Source of the DNA: Laguncularia racemosa
Lineage: Eukaryota > Streptophyta > Magnoliopsida > Myrtales > Combretaceae
Direction: 5' to 3'
Assembly (NCBI GenBank): GCA_037954665.1
Contig: JBBMOL010000046.1
Coordinates: forward strand, 4,448,501-4,512,500
Length of the DNA: 64,000 bases
Shown here: piece by piece, positions 52,301 to 63,229 of the stretch
How positions within the stretch are numbered: position 1 is the stretch's first letter
How the letters are laid out: each line of letters begins with the position of its first letter
Translations under genes and position numbers: made by a program
The notes under the pieces: model-generated
What the model saw: the letters and a program-made list of their open reading frames with translations, nothing else
Told to the model about the DNA's origin: nothing
Database searches by the model: none

Positions 52301-55300
52301 AAAATTCTATCTTTTACTAGTAATTTTCTATACTTTGCCCCTTCAATACATCTCCAATCTATCTTATAAAAAAGATCCCTTTCTTGCCACAATTCAGTCA
52401 ACAAATTCAGTGACAATCATATTACCTTGAACAGTTATTCTAAGCCGAGATCTTATCTCAAAACATTGAGATTTATTTTCTAGATTTGAATCAATCTCCT
52501 CTACGTTGTCCCATATCTCCTTCCCGGTTTCAAAAAATCAATAAGTTCTTCCAATTCTCAGCTCCATAGAGTTTATGAGCCATGCCATCACAAGTGAATT
52601 CTCTACTTCTCATACAGTATAATCCTCTGATCCTTGATTAGGCATACCATTAGTACCAGTCAAATAACCAAGTTTTCCTCTACCATGAATCACTTCACTG
52701 ATTGAAACCATTCTCTAAAATTCACTCCATTCAATTCATGTTGGGTGATTTGAAGAGAATGTTGGCCAGAAATTGATGGTAATGTCAGTTTGGTGTTTTC
52801 AATTGAAACATCTTCAAATAGGGTACCAAATTTGAATTTGGTTTCTGAGAATGCCTATTCATTTTTAGTAGTAGAATCACCCATTTTGATTCTTTTCTGA
52901 TTGAGGGACGACCAACTAGGCTCTGATACCACAATAAAAAGAATAATATCCCCTCATGATTTTATTCATTTTCTAAAGGGAGGAATATTTACACAGTTTA
53001 CACTACAATTTCTAGCCCGGTCAAAGACAAACAAAAGGAAATAATCTCCTATACATAAATACTATCCCAATCACAGCACATACTCCTAAAAATACTCGAC
53101 CCCATAGAAGAAAAGAAATAATAACTTGAACAAAATAAAAAGATATGAAATTTCCAAATGAATGTAAGCATACATAAAATCCAAGCCTATTACCAACACT
53201 AGTAATGAAAAGAGTTTCCACTAGCATGTTTACATGTTCAAAAGTGTGTTCTTCATACTTCCTTAAGAGTTTGGTCCAGCCACTCTTTAATACCATCATC
53301 ATCATTGTCCCATGCAGATCTTTCCCCCTAACTTTAGTACCCCCACACTTTGCAGTTCATTGCCTCACATTGCTACATCAGTTTGGGACACCATGGGGAT
53401 CAGTTTTCCCAATCCACAACCATCCTAACTGGCACCAATGTATTGCCATTTATTTTCCACACCCTTACTCTCCACAAATAGAGGTAAGCTGCCTCCTTGG
53501 CCATGGAAGTCATGGCCATAAGCTTTACAATCCATGACATGGGTGTTCCCACTGATATTGACAACCCGTTTACTTACTAAAGAATAAAATACGGCTGTAA
53601 TAAGATTGTCATTCATTAATAAGGTTATTTTGGAGAAAAAAAATCAACCTTAGTATTAGATTGCTATTCATAGGTTTGGATAATGAATGGCTATTTAATA
53701 TTTTTTATAATGAAGATTCCTTATGTAATTGCGATTAAAAGCCTAAAATGCAACTAAATGCCATAATAGCTCTTCCATAATAAATAAGACTATAGTGAAA
53801 TTGCTTTTACAGTGAAGTGAACGAGCAATCAATATACTGAAGTTAATAATTCCATCTACACTTCTAACATAGATTTTATTGGGAAAAACCATCTTTACCC
53901 CACATTTCAAGACCAAAATGAGCATAGATAATCCTCTCTTTTATAGTTGTGAGCAAGGCTAATTGCAAGGGATTACCAGGTTAACTAGACAATCTGATGC
54001 CATCATTATGGAAAATTCCATAGAGATTCCCTAGAGTTTCATTCGTACTGGAATAGCTGAGAATTATATATTATTTAGCAAAGGCTATTGCAAGATGTTA
54101 TTAATTAATACAACATTTTATTTCTGAAAGTTTTCTGCTCCCAAGATTGTTTATAGTTGTTTTTAATCTGCTTAAGGAAATAACTAGACATTTAAATATA
54201 ATATAATGTTGCCATCAAATAAAAGTACAAATGAACCTCATCATGCACTAAGTTCAACTCAAGTTGCTCATATACCTTTTCTCTGGAAGGGAAAAAGAAA
54301 CCTTCTTCAAAAGGTTCACTTGGGTCCCAGGCGGTTCATAAGCAACATCAGTAACCTTAATGAAAAAAATCCATGTCTTAGTAATGCAGTAAGCAGTTCA
54401 ATGTTGTGGATGAACAGTGGCAGTAAGTTGTCCTAGTACATCCAAATTCCAAAAGGTCCACACACAATAATATAATCACAAGTTCACCGCGAGACAACAT
54501 CCATCCTCTATTAATAGAGGAAAAAAGGTATACATACAATTATAAAATCACCATGTTATTAGTTAAATAAGTCAGTAGCGCCATAGTTCTCAAAGGAACT
54601 CACCAGGCTGCAACAAACACAATATTAGAAGCTGTCTGAAGGGACATGAAGCATATTATTGTAATCCTAAAAATCAGCAAAAAATTTAAAGAAACTGACA
54701 AGTATTGGTTAAACTGGAGGAAACAAGTCAGTATGTCTATCCCCTCCTCCATTTCCCTTATATGCTCAAGGCAGTTCACAACCAAACAGCCATCCCCACC
54801 ATAAGCAAGCAACAAACCTAGTCCCCATTACACTATGCATTTCCTTTCTATTTTCTTTTCCCTTTTAAAAATTATTTACAGCAAATATGCAGTTGAAGTA
54901 GAAGGCAAGAGGAGAGCAAGGAAAATATGACAAGTTGAGTTTTTTGGTAAAGGTTTAATATACATAATTTTGCAAGCGTAAGCTAAGAAATGCATATCCT
55001 AACGATGGTTGCAATACACATATACCTTCATCTGGCTACATTGTCCCATGGAAGGCACAAATAACTACCACTTACATTAAGAAGATTCACAAAAACAACA
55101 AATATCCCCATTCCTTTCCTACCTCTATTATTTCAATGAAAAATGACTCTGTTCAGCTCAAGTTCCCAAAGAAGGCAAAATCCTGCCCTTTTTTTCTCTA
55201 TACTTATCAATTCAGGATCCCATAAAAAACCTGGGTGCTAAAACATATTTGCATATTCAAAATGGCCAAGTCAATACATCCGATAGCAACTGCAACAGCA

Positions 55301-56036
55301 TTGATAGCTGCCAGAAAACATCTAAGAGTATTTATAAATCTTTACATGTAGCCACTAGCCACAAGGTCTAACAGTAGAGTGATTTATGTTCTTAGTCATA
55401 ACCATCCAGCTAGAATCAAATACTGAAGAAGCAATGGAATTCATATACTGAGAAACAATAGCACCCAAAGTTTCAGATTAACATCCCAAACGCATATTAG
55501 AACCAATTGAGATTCAATTTATCTAGTTTTAGAACATAAAACTGGTATTCTTCAATCATGATAGAATTCAAGGCAAAACAGAAGTACCCAGACAAAACAC
55601 TGCAGAAAATAGGAATTAGCCGAACCGTTATATGGATATAATGATTTCTTTAACGGTATGATGAAACAATTCTACGAAACAATGAACCTCCAATTTGACT
55701 ACAATTCAGATTATTGGAAATTACTCCACAAATTCCATGAAGTTTCAAGAAAAAGACAATGAATCTTGCTGAGTTAGTCAAAGTGACTTTAACCGTTACA
55801 AATTGAACTTCAACTTAAACTATTATTACTTCATAAGAAAGAAAGCGTGTTGACTGTAAAGAGAGAGAAAGAACGAAACTTACTTCGAAGCAGGAGTAGT
55901 CACAGCGTACTCTAGGTATCTGACATTTTCGCAAGTTCAAACTGTTCACAAACAATTTAATGCGGTTTAGAATATAATAAAGTACGAGTTCAAGTAAGGA
56001 CTCCAACTGTTGAATTAGGTAAGAGGAAGAAGACAT
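43364..56036 (-). CDS. ABCI11: ABC transporter I family ATPase (ABCI11/NAP14 type), 9 exons
   Basis: Exons on the - strand: 55884-56036, 54276-54355, 48164-48215, 47940-48073, 44791-44905, 44571-44657, 44400-44448, 43875-43959 and 43364-43442. They join in frame to 277 codons plus stop, with GT-AG introns throughout. Seen: Walker A GQSGSGKTT (residues 84-92), Q-loop VFQFPER (Q136), signature LSGGYKRR (193-200), Walker B LLILDEP (D217, E218) and H-loop SHD (H249). It is therefore a complete single nucleotide-binding domain without membrane segments. Length matches Arabidopsis NAP14 (about 278 residues), a chloroplast ABC subunit linked to metal homeostasis. The first 51 residues are the presumed transit peptide, though it is less Ser-rich than usual. 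The start is the first ATG after an in-frame TAG at 56044-56046. Introns 2 and 4 carry retroelements. It converges on LAZY1. Confidence 0.93.
45329..47147 (+). mobile_element. Solo LTR, gypsy chromovirus-like
   Basis: Begins tgtaaaacccggcc and ends ctagggcgttaca, the TG...CA ends and GC-rich termini typical of plant Tekay/Del-type gypsy LTRs. It is flanked by perfect 5-bp direct repeats acttc (45324-45328 and 47148-47152). There is no gag, pol, primer site or second LTR, so the internal region was lost by LTR-LTR recombination. Strand is given by the usual LTR polarity and is inference. Confidence 0.88.
47843..47865. repeat. (GA)n microsatellite
   Basis: About eleven AG/GA units in ABCI11 intron 4, some 75 bp from the downstream exon. 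Confidence 0.85.
48248..48503 (-). repeat. 3' LTR of copia-2
   Basis: Longer than its partner by a segment of about 27 bp near 48440-48470 (gtgacaaactaag-like). The start tgat is intact, while the partner has caat. Confidence 0.88.
48530..52890 (-). pseudogene. copia-2 gag-pol remnants
   Basis: Gag at 51877-52416 and further right to about 52890, with zinc knuckle CNFCRKSNHSRDTC near 52050-52090. A protease region near 51700-51780 is weak. Integrase pieces lie at 51054-51308 (YSDTWGHSRI) and 50661-50852 (AYLVNHVLSK). RT at 49514-49828 has LDWPLHQLNVKNAFLNG; the YVDD catalytic box near 49363-49375 is intact. RT continues at 49114-49371 and 48819-49058 (SRPNLAHFISMMSQ). RNase H at about 48530-48750 is seen in the frame with HDRMKHVQLDRHFIK. 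Frames shift repeatedly and stops are common, so this copy is non-autonomous. Confidence 0.85.
49361..49448 (-). repeat. Duplicated 27-bp segment over copia-2 RT active site
   Basis: The same 27 bp, which encodes the YVDD surroundings, occurs at 49361-49387 and 49422-49448, 61 bp apart. A 34-bp spacer with a different sequence lies between. This is a local duplication that disrupts the RT frame. Confidence 0.8.
52932..53158 (-). repeat. 5' LTR of copia-2
   Basis: 227 bp; abuts the primer-binding site. Compared with 48248-48503 it has a deletion of about 27 bp and about a dozen or more substitutions, and its inner end has lost the canonical CA. Confidence 0.88.
53164..54275 (-). other. ABCI11: Rest of ABCI11 intron 2, no gene
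   Basis: Ordinary AT-rich intron. The + strand frame at 53205-53537 (110 codons) has no recognisable domain. Confidence 0.6.
54356..55883 (-). other. ABCI11: ABCI11 intron 1 (1.5 kb), no gene
   Basis: Donor gtaagt at 55883 and acceptor ttaag ending at 54356. No domain-bearing frame seen inside. Confidence 0.75.
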
Positions 56037-56143
56037 AAAAAATTTCTAAATGAGAGAAGAAATCGAACATTTCACACCTGACTCGTGAATTAGTTGAAGT
56101 TGTTGAAGGAATTAAACCAGAAAACCAACAAACAGAGTTCGTC

Positions 56144-56196
56144 ATCTCTCTCTCTCTCTCTCGCTCTCTCCCCCTCCCTCTCACTGTCTCTCTCTC
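56144..56196. repeat. CT-rich microsatellite in ABCI11 5' region
   Basis: (TC)n interrupted by short C-rich pieces; GA-rich on the ABCI11 strand. Such tracts are common in plant 5' UTRs and core promoters. Its position 110-160 bp upstream of the ABCI11 ATG fits that. Confidence 0.8.
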
Positions 56197-56243
56197 ATTG
56201 GTCTCAAAGGGGACAGTGAACAGTGCGAGAAACAAGTTTGGGT

Positions 56244-56280
56244 TGGGCCGTTACTCCCACGCGCGGGAAATTAATGGGCT
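56244..56280 (-). promoter_or_regulatory. Site II and E2F-like motifs upstream of ABCI11
   Basis: Within 37 bp there are two TGGGCY site II elements on + (TGGGCC 56244-56249, TGGGCT 56275-56280) and between them GCGGGAAA (56263-56270), the reverse of the E2F consensus TTTCCCGC. Site II elements (TCP-factor targets) are common in promoters of genes for organelle proteins. Function here is inferred from motif and place only. Confidence 0.45.
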
Positions 56281-59200
56281 TAGAATTAAGCCAGTAGTAT
56301 GAAACCGAGTTGGATGTGATAACATCGATTTTCAATTATAATTCTTGGATAAAGTTTGTGTCCTTATCTTTTATGGCATATGGCATGACTTTGGTGTTTT
56401 AGGTATCTTTAAAATTTATTATTTATAAATTTATAAAATTGACGTCAATGCATATTTTGTTTAAGTGAAGAATTACTTTGAGAAAGACTAGTATCCAATC
56501 TTTACTATCTAGTACAAACTCTCTTTTCATCTCATCTCCACTACCAACTCCTTTAATTTTTAGCAAATCTAAAGGAGGCTAAGCAACATGGGTAAAAATA
56601 AAAACTAGCATCTATTAACTGATTGACTCTTTTTTATTTGATTAGATATCAAATTATATGATATTAGATGGACATGTTTATGCCATGTATGTGAAAAAAA
56701 AAAAATTTAATGTATTCATCAATTTCATATTGTTATGTTTGCACCCATATTACAAGTGTATTTATCACTAGTTTTTCCATATGATTTAAGTCAAAATTTA
56801 GTGTTCATCCCCACATAGTAAGAAAACATAATTTAAATAAGAGCTATAACTTGGTGGTAGTTTTTCTATAACCACTTAACATGCATTAATTAAGGTTAAA
56901 CTCTCCTATTCGTGTGCAAATATGCATTTATGTAATCATCTAATAAATTTATATGCTTAAATGCATGTTATGATTAAATTGAAATGTAAAACATATAATC
57001 ATAAAATAATCTGTAAGTGAGTAATATAGTTTTTAGTAATGATTGCTAGGGGGGGGGGGGGGGTGTTGAAACGGAACTTTATATATTTACATTAACAAAC
57101 AAACAAAAAAAGTAGCTACTACAAAAGTTTATCCACCCGCATATACAATTCCAGGTGAAGATGCAATACCCCTATATTACATAAAATCTTCACATGCTCA
57201 ACATTTTCTACAAGCAATAGAGTCCAAAAATACCACCCAAATCATAGTTTGCTTTAGACAATTGCACTACACTCCCAGAAGAGTACAATCATTTTATAAT
57301 CCCCTTTTTTGCATATTTTCCATAATACCTTGCAAAATTTGACATATTTGATAATTTGAGCTAACATATCTAAAGAATTTGTTGATGTGTAACACTTTAA
57401 GCATTTTTAGAAATTTTACAATATTTTAATCAAGATGATTTTATTCCATGCTAGTATGACAAGCCACTAAAGGGTAAATACAGTTTGATTGCCAACTTTG
57501 TCTTCCTCTTTACCCCCCTCATTAATCTTACCTTTCCCCTATCACTTTTGTCCATGTTATTACTCTCTTTATCAACTTCTCCCTTTATCTCTACCTCTCA
57601 TCAACCTCTTTTTCCTATAATCTTTTTTTTACTTCTCTCTCATGTTTCTTTACTTTATTCCTAGGATCTTCTTGCCAATAATTTAACTCTTCAATCATAT
57701 TGAAATAACTCAAAACAATAAAATCAATCATTAAAATAATTAGAAAAGGTTTTCCAGTAATTAAAAATAATTTTCTCAAGTATTAAAATATTTTTCTAAA
57801 GCCAATTTACTAAATTGACCCTAAATCCATTTATTTAACCAAGAGCACTTTAAAATGACCTTAGAAGATATTTTCTCTTAAGATGATGTACTAAATATTT
57901 AATCCACTATTAAGTGTTTTTTAGCTAAAAGGATTAGAAATTCTCTAAAAGGGGCTAGAAAGGTAATTAAGCTTTCAAATCTTAATATGCTTAGTTACAT
58001 AGGCATTTGATTAAAAGTGGGTTCATTTTCACAGGACAAAGAGAGAGAGAGAGAGAAAGTTTGGAATATCCAGCAAATGCCATGACCTTATCTTGGGTAT
58101 CTAAGTAGATTTTTTATTTTCAAAGGTGAACTAAGTTCAATTCAAGAGGATTAAGGAGCTCAAGAGGCTACTTACAATGTTCAATAATAAGTACCTTTAA
58201 TTTATAGTCAATTAAGTTAAATTTTGGGGTATATTTAGCTAATTTACTAATGCAATTTCGCTTCATGAATTAAATTATTAGTTGGGAGGATTCCAAGAAC
58301 CCATTGATAGTGGCATGTGAGCTAACTTGGGGTAAGTGTGCATTTTCCATTAATTTGAAGATTTAGTATTTAATTTAAAATATATGATATATTATTTTCT
58401 AATCTATAGTTTTAGTATTGTAATTTGGTGTTGAATTCTTGTCTACAAGGTGTTTTCAAGTAAGAGGAAGGTGTAAGTGGGTTTTTGAGAAGTTCAAGTG
58501 TGTCTCAAGAGCTTTTGGAAGGTTTACTCAAAAAAGATAAGTGGCTACTTATGTTTAAATTGAAGATTAATAGCAATTTTGATGATTAGATGATGTTAAA
58601 GTAATCTAATTTAATATATGAAGTTTTGAAAATAGGTTTTGAGCAATATTGGTAGCTAAATGGTTTTTTTTCTTTTTATTCTTTTTTTTTAAGGAGTATA
58701 GTGTTGATCATGTTACAGGTGATATTTGATATTGATGAGTGTTGATAAATTTTGATAATGATTGATGAATTGAAGTTTGGAATACATGATTCGAAAAGTG
58801 TAGTGTAACTATGGGTTCATGTGATTTTGGAGTACAATCTCGTTAATTTTATATGTTTTAGTGGGTTTGATTGATAAATGTTAGATAGAGCATTGATTTG
58901 CTTAATAAAATCAAGTTTGATAAATTTTGATTATAGATTCATGTAAAGCCAATATGTGTTGTGACCTATAGGTGAGAATTAGGTATTCTTTTAAGTGTAG
59001 GAACGTTAATTGAATGTTTGGTGAAGTTCGAGTTTAATTTGAAGTAGCTTGGAAGTGTTTGGGTATTAATTTGAATGGGTTTTGATTGTTTTTCTTTGAT
59101 TTGATTTTCAGAAAATTGTTTTGAAATTTAGTTGTGTTCTTGACGTATTTAAGTGTTTTTGAGTTGATTGATAATGTAAATGACCCATTTATTATGCATA

Positions 59201-60480
59201 TGCAAATATATTCTTGTTATGATATAGTTTAATTCACCAAATGCAAAGTCACGTTAAGAGTGGTCATTAGTATTTATTAATTTTCCGAAACTTGTTTAAA
59301 AGTTTTTCCCATATTCAAATGTTCATCTTAAACATTTAAGCAGTTCTTGATAAAAAAGCAAGTTTGATCCAAATAGGTGTTAAAAATCATCAAAAACTTA
59401 TTTTTCATAAGATTTGAGATGATTAAGGGTTTAAATAGATTTAAGTGTCTTCAATTGATCTTGGTAAACCAAATTCTCAAATTACAAACCACTTTTTCTC
59501 AAATCAAATTAAAGTTTTTGATTAAATGAGTTTCAAGAACTAACTTGATCTTCATGAAAGGGATTTGAAGCTATTATGTTAACTAGGTAGTAACGTATGC
59601 TAATGTTAATAACTAGTCTTAAGAGAAAGTATAGTTAATCTTGCCTCTTCTTTTAGGTGATGGAGAACCCTGATTTTTCCATCTAAAATGCATTAGACGT
59701 AGCAAGAAGTATAGAAATTGAATATTATCTGCAAGAAACACCTCTTACTTTCAATCTCTTTCTTGGTAGTGTAGGGAGAGAAGAAGAGAGAAGTTGAGTA
59801 TGATTATGGTAGGGCAACACTCTAAAATATTATATATTTTTTTTAAATTGCAAATATTGTACTAAAAATAATTATTTCAAAAATAAGTTTTGAAGGCATA
59901 GATAGGATTTACGACTTTAGTTTTACGAAAATTTGCAAAACTGAAGGTACAGACTCAGTTTGTGCCCTCAGTACAATTTGTACTAAAAACACGAATAAGG
60001 TCTATGCCTTCACTGTAATTGTATTGAGAATTTTTTTTTTTTTTTTACCATGATGGAATTCTACAAACTTATAGAAGTTATTACAAAGTAATATTGTAAA
60101 CCTATAAAAATTATTATAAAATGATACTATAAATTTATACAATATCACAACATATGATGTCTAATGCACACTAAAAAAAATTTTCACCGACAATTTGTAA
60201 TATAAATACGAATCCTTAGTTCATATGTTCATTTTTGCAACTTTGAATTTCCTCTGCAAGTGTTGTTCTTTCTCATAGTTTAAAATTTTTGTTTTCTTAA
60301 TTTCTGTTTTACACAGGTTTAACTTGTTAAACTACATGTATAGAAATATCTAGAAGACATTTTTCAACTTTTTCGACAAAGCAAGATTTTGGTATGTTTT
60401 TCTGGAGAAAAAATTAATTTGTTTTGCTATTATATTACTTTATATGAATGCATAAAAAAGTAAATACAATTATTTGTACT
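56281..60480. other. Intergenic region, no supported gene
   Basis: AT-rich, with a poly-G run at about 57050-57063 and a GA tract near 58040. Parts may be old long LTRs, but I could not pair ends. An 11-bp perfect inverted repeat (59892-59902 and 60001-60011) lies near its right side. No frame shows a domain. Confidence 0.45.
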
Positions 60481-61540
60481 CTACTATTTTCATTAAAGTA
60501 GCAGTAGTTGTTAATATATCATTAATTAACATTAGCAAATGAATTAGTAAAAAAAATTGGTATTTTTCATAAATGAAATATCTTAATTTGTAATTGTGAA
60601 ACTTATAGTAAAAGTAATCGTTAATGATGAAATAATTAGTCCTTAATTAGTCATTATTTAATCATTATAAAATTAATTAGAAAAAAACCTTTGTATTAAT
60701 TATAATGAATTGTTTTTGTGTGTTATTATAATATATTTTTGTAAAAGTAATTGTTAAATTAAGTTATTGTTAATTAACTGTTAATTAGTAATAATTAGTC
60801 GTTAATATGTAAGTAATTAATTGTTAGAAAATTATTAGTGAAAAATTTTGTGTTGATTGCAAATGTAAAGTATTTGTATATTTTTATACAATTAGTTATA
60901 AAATTAAGTTGTTAATGAATCGTTAATTAAAAGTGATTAATCATTAATATGTCATTAATTAATTGTTATAAAATTAATTAGTGAAAAATTTTGTGTTGAT
61001 TGCAAATGTAATATATTTATGTGTTTTTATACAAGTAGTTGTAAAATTACGTTGTTGTTAATTAACCATTACTTAAAAGTAATTAATCGTTAATATGTTA
61101 TTAATTAATTGTTAGAAAATTAAGTAGTAACAAATTTTTTGTTGATTGTAAATGTAATATGTTTGTTTGTTATTATAGAACTTGTCGTAAAATTAAGTCA
61201 TTGTTAATTAATTGTTAACTAAGAGTAATTAGTCGTTAATATGTCATTAAGTATAATTAATGAGAAATTTTGTGTTAATTGTAAATTTAATATGTTTATG
61301 TTTGTGTGTTTTTTGCGAAAATAATTGTAAAATTAAGTTTTATTAATTAATAGTAATTAGTCATTGATATGTTATTAATTGATTGTCATAAAATTAATTA
61401 CTAAAAAAATTGGTATTTATTTACTATAATATCTTTGTCTATTGCTATAAAAGTAGGTGTAAACTTTAGTTGTTATTAATTAGACAGTAAATAGTCACTA
61501 ATAAATCATTAATTAATATTTTGATATTAATTGTAACATA
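60480..61540. repeat. Degenerate AT-rich tandem array, about 140-bp unit
   Basis: A unit with ttttgtgttgattgcaaatg, then gtttttataca, aaaattaagttgttg, aattagtcgttaatatg and attaattgttataaaatta recurs about six to seven times. The tgttgattgyaaatgtaa block is at about 60855, 60998 and 61144, with a variant near 61278, giving spacings of about 143, 146 and 134 bp. Copies are diverged. The array ends next to a TA microsatellite. Confidence 0.75.
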
Positions 61541-61556
61541 TACTAATTTTTTTTAA

Positions 61557-61575
61557 TATATATATATATATATAT
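61557..61575. repeat. (TA)n microsatellite
   Basis: Alternating TA immediately after the degenerate array and before the plant mobile domain pseudogene. Confidence 0.8.
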
Positions 61576-61699
61576 TGCATAATAGATGGAGCTTGGACTC
61601 TTTAATCCTTTAGTCTTAACATAGTAAGAGGGACATTGATTACAGGCCATTTGGGACGGAGAGGTAAACGACCTTTCACTTGTTGATTAATTTATGATG

Positions 61700-63200
61700 C
61701 ATTATGAATAGTATAATATTTCACTTGTTATTATTGTGGGATCAATCAACCCTTGCTAATCAACGTCACAAGTTGTCACTCCATCGTGACAAGCGCACCA
61801 TCCCCCTCGATACCCAAATGGAGCCATACCTGCATTTGGCGAGATTCGAAGGTGCGAGCCACCTGCCATTCATTCCATTATATTGACACATGATTATAGC
61901 ATTGATGGAGCAATGGAGGGCGAAGATGTACACATTCCACATGCTAACAAGAGAGTTTACTATCACCCTACAAAATGTAAAGATCTAGTTAAGACTCTCC
62001 ATTGATGATCGGGCTATTACAAGGAGTAGTTGCTTGGATTGGGGTGTGATATATGAACAACTACTAGGGGCGAAGCCGGAGCCTAGCGATAGGGGGGCTA
62101 TATTAGCATGACATGGTTGTGTGATATGTTCTAGATGCTCCCACATAACACTGATGTAGAGCAAATCCATCGATATATGCATGCGTACATAATGCAGCTG
62201 TTGGGGGAGATTTATCTTTGCCGATAAATCTAGTGCCCTCATCCTTGTGATATGATTACCTTTGTTGGAGCATTTTGGCATTGCTAGGACGTATAGCTGA
62301 GGGTCCGTATGTCTAGTCTGGTTATATCACCAACTTTGTATCGTGTCATCGCCATCAACACATGAGATTGAAGGGGCTGCCACTCTCCTATAAGTGTAGG
62401 CATATGATAGATTTCCCCACATAGCACTCCTTAGCCGTTACGAACTATATATAGAATCTGACAGTCCATTGACTTTACGTTGGAACACAATGAGGGACAC
62501 TTAGTACCACTCAACTCACGTTGTCGGCGCATTCGACAAGCGAAACATGGCATGGGTATTTTAGTAACCTTTTTTTTTTTTCCCTTTCAATTCATCATAT
62601 TGATCGTTTATACTGAATATAATTTCCTACCCTTCAGGTGGAATGGGAGCCATACGATGGGAATGTAATTAATCTCCTACTAATTTTTTGTAAATGCAAC
62701 ATGCACATTTAGACAACTCGAGTGTTACTAATATGTTTCCACGTTGTTGAGTGGCATTTCCCCAACCGAGGGGTAAGGCAATTTGGTGGGTTCTAATATA
62801 TCCCATAGCCGATGAACATACAGCCTGAGCTCCATTAAATCGACCTACGGGGGAGGATTGATGTTGATTGGCCGGTGCAGCATGCATTGTATATACACAT
62901 GTGGGAACAATGTGTCGATCAAGTGGCTCACATGGAGGGCCCTAGTGATGTGCATGACGATTACATGCAGTGGTACAGATTGATCAACTAATAATATATT
63001 GGACACATAGGGATTGTTATTGGATTTTTGGTAAGTACAATATCAACACTCCTTAAGTGAATAATTGCATGACTGTTTCTTATTTAATTTACATTTTGTT
63101 CTTACTTACAGGGTGAAACGTTAAGACAAATCTACCTATTGTCGGATCTAGACACGGCTGTGAGAATAGCTGCTTAGGGTCTTCATTTCATGCATCACCA
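61700..63200 (+). pseudogene. Plant mobile domain (MAIN/MAIL/PP7-like) pseudogene
   Basis: On the + strand, changing frame several times, the sequence follows the plant mobile domain (PMD). A PYLHLARFEG segment lies near 61825, LMEQWRAKMYTFHM near 61905 and FTITLQNV near 61960. A RYMHAYIMQLLG-like piece lies near 62180, a LPLLEHFGIARTYS block near 62265, VEWEPYDG near 62640, VVEWHFPN near 62740 and MQWYRLI near 62970. Stops and frameshifts are frequent. Two gene-like introns seem kept: one ending cccttcag before 62640, one from gtaagt (63031) to ttacag (63111). Known: PMD occurs both in host MAIN/MAIL proteins and in transposons. Introns hint at a host-type source, but either is possible. Confidence 0.65.
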
Positions 63201-63229
63201 CGGGGGGTAACGCTATACTTGTAGGCACA

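Larger units (their letters stand above)
48248..53158 (-). mobile_element. Ty1/copia element (copia-2) in ABCI11 intron 2
   Basis: LTRs at 48248-48503 (256 bp) and 52932-53158 (227 bp) flank a 4.9-kb element. The perfect 5-bp target duplication tgaat is at 48243-48247 and 53159-53163. Next to the right LTR is an exact initiator tRNA-Met primer-binding site (52919-52931, TGGTATCAGAGCC on the - strand). Next to the left LTR is the purine tract (48504-48515). The order is gag, protease, integrase, RT, RNase H. It lies in the same orientation as ABCI11 transcription. Confidence 0.93.

Noticed and set aside
51877..52416. 179-codon frame with CCHC knuckle as a host zinc-knuckle gene
   Set aside because: It is the gag of copia-2, enclosed by its LTRs, primer site and pol domains in order.
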